A DNA stretch of 41,394 bases from Thalassotalea_B sp049613795 (lineage in GTDB: Bacteria > Pseudomonadota > Gammaproteobacteria > Enterobacterales > Alteromonadaceae), in contig JBMZCX010000018.1 of assembly GCA_049613795.1 (NCBI GenBank), positions 1-41,394 of the forward strand, given 5' to 3'. Position 1 is the first letter of the stretch, and the number at the start of each line of letters is the position of its first letter. Below the pieces are notes generated by a model, which was given only the letters and a program-made list of their open reading frames with translations, did not search any database and was not told the origin of the DNA. The translations under genes were made by a program, and so were the position numbers. Positions 35,885 through 41,394 of this stretch are shown here, in pieces.

Positions 35885-36787
35885 ATGAATACATTGTTTG
35901 AAATCACTGGACTAAACATCGACCTGCTTATCTACTTAGCAATTGACATTTCTATCGCTATTTTATTACTTGGCGCCATGCGTATTATTTCGGGTATATC
36001 GGCTCAGGTAAACTCTACCGATGAATTGTCAAAAGAAGATAACTTTGCCTTTGGTATTAGTGTTGCTGGTAGCGTTGCCGCGTTAGGTATTGTTTTAACT
36101 GGCGCAATAACAGGTGAAAATGCAGAAAGTTACTTAATGGAAGCCGTTGGTATGTTTACTTACGGCATACTCGGTTTAATTTTAATTAAAGTAGGCCGTA
36201 TTATTCATGACCGCGTAGCACTTAATCAATTAAATAAAACAGAACAAATTAAAGCGAAAAACATCAGTATTGGTTTAGTTGATGCGGCAAGTGCCATTGC
36301 TACAGCGATTATTATTCGTGCGGTTTTATTATGGGTACATGGCATAGACATCAATACGTTTATTGCCATTATTAGCGGCTTTGTTGTTTCTCAAGCCATG
36401 TTAGTGTTAGTAACACGCATTAAAGAATCGCAGTACGCGAAAAACAATCAAAACGATAGTCTTCAAGAAGCGCTAGAAAATGGCCAAATGGCATTGGCCA
36501 TTCGCTATTCAGGGCAAGTGATCAGCACCGCATTAGCGGTTACCGCCGCAAGCTACTTTTTAACTTATAGCCCTGAAACGCTAGCCTATAATCTGTTACT
36601 TTGGTTAGCCTTTAGTGTGGTTATGACCATTTTGGTGTCAATATTAACGGCTATTGCTAAGCGCATCGTCTTATGGGGAATTAACCTTGTTGAAGAAGTT
36701 GACCATCAAAGTAATATTGGTGTTGCCAGCGTTGAAATGGCGATTAGCATTTCAATTGCCTTAATTTTAACAGGCTTAATGGCTTAG
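35885..36787 (+). CDS. Double DUF350 (YjfL-type) membrane protein
   Basis: A 300-residue inner-membrane protein with about eight helices. It looks like two DUF350 units in tandem: the first at about 10-145 and the second at about 150-300. Each contains an AFGISVAGSVAALGIVLTGAI-like or SNIGVASVEMAISISIALILTG-like stretch with many small residues. E. coli YjfL is a single unit of about 130 residues. DUF350 proteins have no known transport activity but often sit beside PspA-type genes. The ribosome site is AAGGAA before the ATG at 35885. A lipoprotein gene precedes it and the spermidine-synthase-like gene follows. Confidence 0.87.
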   Translation: MNTLFEITGLNIDLLIYLAIDISIAILLLGAMRIISGISAQVNSTDELSKEDNFAFGISVAGSVAALGIVLTGAITGENAESYLMEAVGMFTYGILGLILIKVGRIIHDRVALNQLNKTEQIKAKNISIGLVDAASAIATAIIIRAVLLWVHGIDINTFIAIISGFVVSQAMLVLVTRIKESQYAKNNQNDSLQEALENGQMALAIRYSGQVISTALAVTAASYFLTYSPETLAYNLLLWLAFSVVMTILVSILTAIAKRIVLWGINLVEEVDHQSNIGVASVEMAISISIALILTGLMA

Positions 36788-36857
36788 TTTACGGGCTAAT
36801 TAGCTAACTAAACAGTTAATTAGCCATACTGTATTAAATAGAGAAAGCACCAATACA

Positions 36858-38588
36858 TTGAAACCAACAACTCCATCGGTGCTAGGCCGTTTTGATTTAT
36901 TAAAGCACGACATTCTACTGATTATTACCATGGCTGTTTTAGCTGGCTGTGGCTTAATTTACGAATATTTACTGTCGCATTATGCAGGCAGAGTATTAGG
37001 CGTAATGGAAAGCGCTATTTACACCATGATCGGCTTAATGATAGTTGCTATGGGACTAGGTGCTTTTGCCGCTCGAAAAATACGCTGCGCCTTTAATGGC
37101 TTTGTGTGGTTAGAGCTTATTATTGCCTTTTTAGGCAGTAGTTCAATACTCATTATTGGTGGGCTTATCGCCCTTAGCCAAACTTTTCCTCAGCTTATTG
37201 CTGACATGTTTTCATTACCGCCAGACATTACCCCTCGCGGCGGATATTTAAAGCAACTCAGTTTTCTCGCCTTTAATAGTCCTTACTTTTTTGGTTTTTT
37301 TCTTGGCTTTTTCATTGGCATGGAAATACCACTCATCGCCCAAATTAGGGAGAGTATTCACCAAAAACACCTCAAAAATAATTTAGGTACCATTTATGGG
37401 GCTGACTACATTGGCGCAGGTATTGGTGCAGCCATTTGGGTTATTTTTTTATTATCGATCGACATTAGCAAAGCCAGTGCATTAACCGCCGCATTAAATT
37501 TAGCTGCAGGTTTAGCGTTTATGACCTTTTATTGGCAAAAGCTGAAATGGCGAAAGTTACTATTAGTATTACATGCGCTGCTATTAATGCTGATATTTTT
37601 TATTTATCAGCAGGGTAATCAATGGCTTAATCAAATGAGTAACCTGCTCTATTTAGATAAAGTTGTCTATACCGATAAAACGCGTTATCAACAGCTTACC
37701 TTTACCGAGCGGAATATTGGCGGTGAGCATGCCAGCATTATAAATTTTTATATTAATGGCCGTTTGCAGTTTTCATCCGCTGATGAACATATTTACCATA
37801 GCTACTTAGTAACGCCTGCGCTTGCCGCTTCTGCCCGCCAAGATAAGGTGCTAATTATTGGCGGTGGCGATGGCTTAGCACTACGCGACGTATTAGCCTG
37901 GTCACCTAAGCAAGTCACATTAATTGACTTAGACCAAGAGTTAATTGCGTTATTTCAGCAGCCTTTCGAAAAATTTCCTGCAACACTAGCGCATAAAGTC
38001 AATCAATTAACCCAGCAAAGCTTTGTTGATCCTCGAGTAGACTTACGTTACCAAGATGCTTTTTTGGCTATTGACGAATTGCTCACAAATAAGCAAACCT
38101 TCGACACCATTATTGTTGATTTACCTGATCCTAGCCATCCTGATCTCAATAAACTGTATTCTGTAAATTTTTATGCACGTTTAAATCAATTACTTGCGGG
38201 GGATGGTATTATCGCAGTTCAATCAGCCAGCCCTTATCATGCAAAAAGTGCGTTTATTGCTATTGGTAAAACCGTTGAAGCCGCTAATTTTAAACACGTT
38301 CAACAATACCATGCGAATGTACCAAGCTTTGGTGAATGGGGCTGGACCATTGCCAGCAAATACGGCGCTAGCCCGCTTGAACGTTTAAAAGCATTGCCTG
38401 AATTTCCTATTGAGCAAAAATGGTTAACATTACCTATGCTTTATGGTGCTTTTGAGTTTCCCAATCACTTTTTTGATGCAAGAGACGCTATTCCTATTAA
38501 TTATTTAGGTAGCCATGCTATTTATCAGTTACATCAAAAAGCTTGGAGTAACCAACAAGGACTTAACGAGTCACATTTACAAGAATAA
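36858..38588 (+). CDS. Membrane-anchored spermidine-synthase-like protein
   Basis: A fusion of about seven membrane helices (residues 17-250) to a SpeE-type aminopropyltransferase/methyltransferase-fold domain (about 265-540). The SAM-type nucleoside-binding loop is GGGDG (335-339). The acidic segment ID-L-D-Q-E follows it, and the catalytic region is DLPDP (421-425) followed by LYSVNFY, close to the DSTDP...LYSEEFY of classical spermidine synthases. The first Asp of the catalytic pair is conserved, so a polyamine or aminopropyl-type reaction is plausible; it is untested. The start is TTG (36858), because the next ATG would cut the first membrane helix. Same operon as the DUF350 and lipoprotein genes. 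Length 576. Confidence 0.85.
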   Translation: MKPTTPSVLGRFDLLKHDILLIITMAVLAGCGLIYEYLLSHYAGRVLGVMESAIYTMIGLMIVAMGLGAFAARKIRCAFNGFVWLELIIAFLGSSSILIIGGLIALSQTFPQLIADMFSLPPDITPRGGYLKQLSFLAFNSPYFFGFFLGFFIGMEIPLIAQIRESIHQKHLKNNLGTIYGADYIGAGIGAAIWVIFLLSIDISKASALTAALNLAAGLAFMTFYWQKLKWRKLLLVLHALLLMLIFFIYQQGNQWLNQMSNLLYLDKVVYTDKTRYQQLTFTERNIGGEHASIINFYINGRLQFSSADEHIYHSYLVTPALAASARQDKVLIIGGGDGLALRDVLAWSPKQVTLIDLDQELIALFQQPFEKFPATLAHKVNQLTQQSFVDPRVDLRYQDAFLAIDELLTNKQTFDTIIVDLPDPSHPDLNKLYSVNFYARLNQLLAGDGIIAVQSASPYHAKSAFIAIGKTVEAANFKHVQQYHANVPSFGEWGWTIASKYGASPLERLKALPEFPIEQKWLTLPMLYGAFEFPNHFFDARDAIPINYLGSHAIYQLHQKAWSNQQGLNESHLQE

Positions 38589-38631
38589 AGTAGAAAAATT
38601 AAATAAAAGTAGAAAAAAGTAAAATAACGGC

Positions 38632-38683
38632 TTGACATATTATGTCTTAATGCTAAATTAACCACATCGACATAATATGTCGA
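38632..38683 (+). promoter_or_regulatory. yjfIJK promoter with two palindromic operators
   Basis: The consensus -35 TTGACA (38632-38637) lies within the palindrome GACATA-T-TATGTC (38634-38646). A 16-base spacer and an extended -10 TGC-TAAATT (38651-38659) follow. The predicted start of transcription (about 38666) abuts a second, longer palindrome, TCGACATA-A-TATGTCGA (38667-38683). The two palindrome centres are 35 bases apart. Two sites flanking the -10 form a typical cooperative repression layout. The same 13-bp palindrome is at 34805-34817. Confidence 0.7.
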
Positions 38684-38745
38684 ACAATAATTATCTTGCT
38701 CATATTTAGCAAAATAATTACTGGTAAATAGATATAAGGAAGACT

Positions 38746-39159
38746 ATGAATATTCATAAAATTGCTAACCACTTAAATGCATTAGCAGACAATTCAGAAA
38801 CAGGTATGGTATTTGACTGTCAGCCTATTTCAGGTGAAGTAGACGTTTTACAAGTTAGCGTAATAGGCCGTGAAGAGTTGCCTATTTTTGTTTCAGTAAC
38901 CGACGATCAAATACTGTGTATTACCTATTTATGGGGTCGAGATGAAGTAAAACCTAACAGTATTCATGAACTTCATGAAAGTATGCTAGAAATGAACATT
39001 CCAATGCCCTTATCGTCATTTTCAAAAATTGGCGACAAATACGTGATTTTTGGCGCTTTATCTATTGGCTCAACCTTTGATGACGTTGAACACGAACTTG
39101 CCGTATTAAATAACAATGCGGTTGAGATTATCGATGATATGAGCGACTACTTAATTTAA
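38746..39159 (+). CDS. yjfI: YjfI, DUF2170 protein
   Basis: A 137-residue cytosolic protein of the DUF2170 family, function unknown; the E. coli homologue YjfI (133 residues) is also the first gene of yjfIJKL. Segments ELPIFVSVTDDQILCITYLWGRDEV and YVIFGALSIGSTFDDVEHELAVLNNNAVEII mark the family. An AAGGAAG ribosome site precedes the ATG. It is directly behind the palindrome-controlled promoter and 20 bases ahead of the PspA homologue. Confidence 0.85.
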   Translation: MNIHKIANHLNALADNSETGMVFDCQPISGEVDVLQVSVIGREELPIFVSVTDDQILCITYLWGRDEVKPNSIHELHESMLEMNIPMPLSSFSKIGDKYVIFGALSIGSTFDDVEHELAVLNNNAVEIIDDMSDYLI

Positions 39160-39179
39160 TTATCACCCAGGAGATTATT

Positions 39180-39869
39180 ATGAGCATTTTTAAGAAGATT
39201 ATGACCGCTATCCGAGGTGGTGCAAGTGAAGTTGGCGAAGCAATTGTTGACTCTAACGCGACACGTATTTTTGAACAAGAAATTCGTGATTCTGAAAATC
39301 ATTTAACTAAAGCTAAGCGCGATTTAACTGGCGTAATGGCACAGCAAATGGCTGCTAGTAGAGAAGTTGATCGCCTTAAGCGTGAAGCAACTGAGCATGA
39401 AGGTTATGCCGTACAAGCTTTAGAAAAAGGCGATGAAACCCTTGCACTTGCCGTAGCTGAAAAAATATCAGCATTAGAAAGCGAATTGGCGACTCAGCAA
39501 CAAGCATTAGACAGCTTTGAAGGCAATGCCAACCGTTTAAAAGAGTTAGTAAAGAAAAGTGAGCGTCAAGTACAAGAATACAAACGTCAACTTTCAATGG
39601 TAAAAACCACTGAAAGTGTGCAAAAAGCAACGTCTGCTATTACTGACAACTTTTCATCAAGTAACTCAAAGCTATTAAATGCCAAAGACTCATTAGAGCG
39701 CATTAAAGCGAAGCAGCAAAAATTTGATGATAAAATGAAGGCTGCAGAGCTATTAGAGTCTGAAAATTCAGATTCGTCTTTAGAAGCACAGCTTAAAGCC
39801 GCAGGTATTGGTGGTACAGACAACAACGCTAATTCAGTACTTGAGCGTTTAAAAGCAAAGCAAAAATAG
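39180..39869 (+). CDS. yjfJ: PspA/IM30-family protein YjfJ
   Basis: A 229-residue phage-shock-protein-A homologue. PspA proteins coat and stabilise stressed inner membranes as ESCRT-III-like polymers. The sequence is almost wholly helical coiled coil (about 25-190), with an N-terminal amphipathic helix MSIFKKIMTAIRGGASEV that would insert in the membrane. The YjfJ branch keeps the core but has its own tail (SLEAQLKAAGIGG...VLERLKAKQK). AGGAG ribosome site six bases before the ATG. No pspF, pspB or pspC is nearby, so it is not under the classical psp control and uses the operon promoter at 38632. Confidence 0.92.
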   Translation: MSIFKKIMTAIRGGASEVGEAIVDSNATRIFEQEIRDSENHLTKAKRDLTGVMAQQMAASREVDRLKREATEHEGYAVQALEKGDETLALAVAEKISALESELATQQQALDSFEGNANRLKELVKKSERQVQEYKRQLSMVKTTESVQKATSAITDNFSSSNSKLLNAKDSLERIKAKQQKFDDKMKAAELLESENSDSSLEAQLKAAGIGGTDNNANSVLERLKAKQK

Positions 39870-39960
39870 CCAAAAGGCTAATTAACTAATACATCGTTAA
39901 CCTGAGTATTGTGCTAATTTGCATAGTATTTTCGGGTTAGCGATTTTATGGTGACTAACG

Positions 39961-40599
39961 ATGAGTTTTCTCAAAAGCATTTTTAAGAAAGAACAGCCTC
40001 AACGCACAATTACACAAGCCAAAGACTTAATGGTTAATGACATCATCGTCTTAACCGACAGCTTTGCCCTTCCTGAAAATTTACGTACTCAACAATTTCA
40101 AGTAACCGCCGTAAACAGCTACGAATTTGAGCACAAAACGCAAACAGAATGGGTATTGTCTGGTAATCACAATATTGAGCTCTATTTATCGCTTGATATT
40201 GACGATAAAACTTACCTGAAATTATCGCTTAAAATTGAACACCAAGATGTTGAATCACTTTTTAATTTAGATGATTTTTCAACTATTTTTGACGAGCCTG
40301 GCAATGCGTTTTTACAGCGTTTAAACGACAATGACACCACTAATGGTTGGACAAGCGATCAATACCAGCAGCGTATTTTTTCACAAGTGGGTTACTTTCA
40401 CCGTAAAGATCATCGAAATGAGCAACTTTCTCAGTTTGAAGGAAAAGACGCGGGCGAGCAGTTCGAGCTGTATCAATTACTCAATCAAGATGAAAACTGT
40501 GGCGTAGAATTAGAAGTATGGCCTGATGGCGATACTGACGTATTTCTGACCCTTTATCGACCAACAACAGATATTGTTGATATGTATCCGGGGAGCTAG
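39961..40599 (+). CDS. yjfK: YjfK, DUF2491 protein
   Basis: A 212-residue cytosolic protein of the DUF2491 family, function unknown, close in length to E. coli YjfK (219). The starting MSFLKSIFKKE resembles an amphipathic membrane-touching helix, as in PspA. The middle (KDLMVNDIIVLTDSFALPENLRTQQFQV) and the C-terminal ELEVWPDGDTDVFLTLYRP are family features. The 91-base gap after yjfJ contains an imperfect inverted repeat (CGTTAACC near 39895 with GGGTTAGCG near 39935), which could tune expression. The next gene begins two bases after its stop. Confidence 0.85.
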   Translation: MSFLKSIFKKEQPQRTITQAKDLMVNDIIVLTDSFALPENLRTQQFQVTAVNSYEFEHKTQTEWVLSGNHNIELYLSLDIDDKTYLKLSLKIEHQDVESLFNLDDFSTIFDEPGNAFLQRLNDNDTTNGWTSDQYQQRIFSQVGYFHRKDHRNEQLSQFEGKDAGEQFELYQLLNQDENCGVELEVWPDGDTDVFLTLYRPTTDIVDMYPGS

Positions 40600-40601
40600 T
40601 A

Positions 40602-40928
40602 ATGAGCAGAAAAATGCCAGAAAAATGGCAATCGTCAGTGAAAGCGGCAAAGGCAACTCAAGTTGCTTTTGACATGGACGAAAAAATTCAGCTGGAAATT
40701 CGTAAAGAAGCCCTTGAAGATGGCTTTAGCCCTTCAGATAAAATAAGGGATATTTTAGGGCTAGAAACCAATAAAAAACCCAAAAGGCCACGGTTAACCG
40801 TTAGCCTTTCACTTGATGACTACCAAGTGCTTGCTGAAAAATATCAACTGCCCGCGGAACAACAACTGGAAATTAAACGTAAATTAATGGATGATTTAAT
40901 TCACTACGTTACCGATAAAAATAAATAA
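40602..40928 (+). CDS. Small basic protein with two ribbon-helix-helix-like segments
   Basis: A 108-residue protein of no recognised function. Residues about 17-52 (TQVAFDMDEKIQLEIRKEAL, then EDGFSPSDKIRDILGL) fit the ribbon-helix-helix pattern: an alternating beta strand, a helix, a G-F-S-x-S turn and a second helix ending I-R-D-I-L. A second strand-helix-helix unit may follow (RLTVSLSLDDYQVLAEKYQL, about 65-85, then helix 88-104). The linker KKPKRPR is basic. Ribbon-helix-helix proteins bind palindromic operators, so this could control the GACATA-N-TATGTC sites of its own operon. A GGGGAG ribosome site overlaps the yjfK end; the channel gene starts four bases after its stop. Confidence 0.75.
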   Translation: MSRKMPEKWQSSVKAAKATQVAFDMDEKIQLEIRKEALEDGFSPSDKIRDILGLETNKKPKRPRLTVSLSLDDYQVLAEKYQLPAEQQLEIKRKLMDDLIHYVTDKNK

Positions 40929-40932
40929 ACTT

Positions 40933-41394
40933 ATGATCCAGAAAAAAATTAACAGCTATTCTATTGATGAATTCGGCGTAAAAAACTACAACTCATTGTA
41001 TTTATTGATTATTACTATAATTGTGCTTTATGCCATCATCGCTATTCTCTCGTTTCCTCTATTACAATTCGAGCTAGAAAGCACCACAAGTAATATAAAC
41101 ACCTATAAAGATGCCTTTTGGACTCTACAAATGAGCGCCAGCACTATCGGTTTTGGCGACTACTACCCAACTACATTAGGTGGCAGAATTATTGTTGCCG
41201 CTATGTTTTACATTGGCGTGGGTATGGTTGGCTTTATTGGTGCACAATTTATTAATAAATTTGTTGGATTTTCAGACACTAATGTTAAGAATAGAGAGCT
41301 GAGGCAACAAAATAAAGAGATTTTAGAACGTAATAAAATTTTAGAAAACAAAGTAGATTTGTTAGTAACGAAAGTTGAAACGTTAATTGATAAG
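40933..41394 (+). CDS. Two-helix potassium channel, 3' end cut by window
   Basis: The first 154 residues of a small ion channel. Two membrane helices (about 22-45 and 88-112) flank a pore loop with the K+-type selectivity filter T-I-G-F-G-D in SASTIGFGDYYPTT; the canonical filter is T-V-G-Y-G-D. After helix 2 comes a coiled coil (ELRQQNKEILERNKILENK) likely to tetramerise the channel. No RCK nucleotide-binding domain is visible before the window ends. It starts four bases after the ribbon-helix-helix-like gene and so is the last visible gene of the yjfIJK operon. Confidence 0.88.
   Translation, partial: MIQKKINSYSIDEFGVKNYNSLYLLIITIIVLYAIIAILSFPLLQFELESTTSNINTYKDAFWTLQMSASTIGFGDYYPTTLGGRIIVAAMFYIGVGMVGFIGAQFINKFVGFSDTNVKNRELRQQNKEILERNKILENKVDLLVTKVETLIDK

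Noticed and set aside
1..41394. tRNA, rRNA, CRISPR arrays, insertion sequences, prophage genes and defence systems
   Set aside because: I looked for cloverleaf-like sequences, regular spaced repeats, transposases, integrases and known defence proteins and found none; a dedicated program could still find small RNAs.

Overview
The window is an AT-rich stretch of gammaproteobacterial chromosome. Gene order (lysS-prfB-recJ-dsbC next to fldB; tolC divergent from nudF-yqiB-cpdA-yqiA-parE) and protein sequences point to the marine Alteromonadales, most likely a Colwellia/Thalassotalea-type organism. The genus is inferred from general resemblance, not from a search. I saw no tRNA, rRNA, insertion sequence, prophage or CRISPR array.

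Layout. 1-8062 is core: lysS (cut by the window edge), prfB with its programmed +1 frameshift, recJ and dsbC on the minus strand, then fldB and the helicase gene srmB on the plus strand, yaaA (minus) and talB (plus). 8187-8949 holds two small conserved proteins of unknown function, each followed by a clear terminator. 9023-17404 is minus strand: parC, two overlapping genes for membrane diguanylate cyclases, a VOC/glyoxalase-like protein, the glutamate transporter gltS and a periplasmic solute-binding protein. 17532-19240 holds a Zur-like operator, a MerC-like membrane protein and a COG0523 (ZNG1-like) metallochaperone GTPase, a probable zinc-homeostasis unit. 19328-25370 is the parE-yqiA-cpdA-yqiB-nudF operon with divergent tolC. 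25416-28589 carries lipid A/LPS genes (hldE, an lpxL-type acyltransferase) and a TcpQ-like membrane protein. 28737-34706 holds a MASE3-PAS-PAS-GGDEF-EAL protein and glnE.

The most interesting part is 34803-41394. It encodes a lipoprotein with a long cationic Ser/Tyr/Lys/Arg-rich tail, a double DUF350 (YjfL-type) membrane protein, a membrane-anchored spermidine-synthase-like protein, YjfI (DUF2170), YjfJ (a PspA/IM30 homologue), YjfK (DUF2491), a small protein with two ribbon-helix-helix-like segments, and a two-helix K+ channel cut by the window end. Two promoter regions in this block carry the same 13-bp palindrome (GACATA-N-TATGTC), each placed on a promoter -35 element. The second region has a further copy on the predicted transcription start. 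The two transcription units therefore look like one regulon for an envelope-stress/polyamine/ion-flux system. The ribbon-helix-helix-like protein inside it is a candidate for its own, apparently undescribed, regulator.
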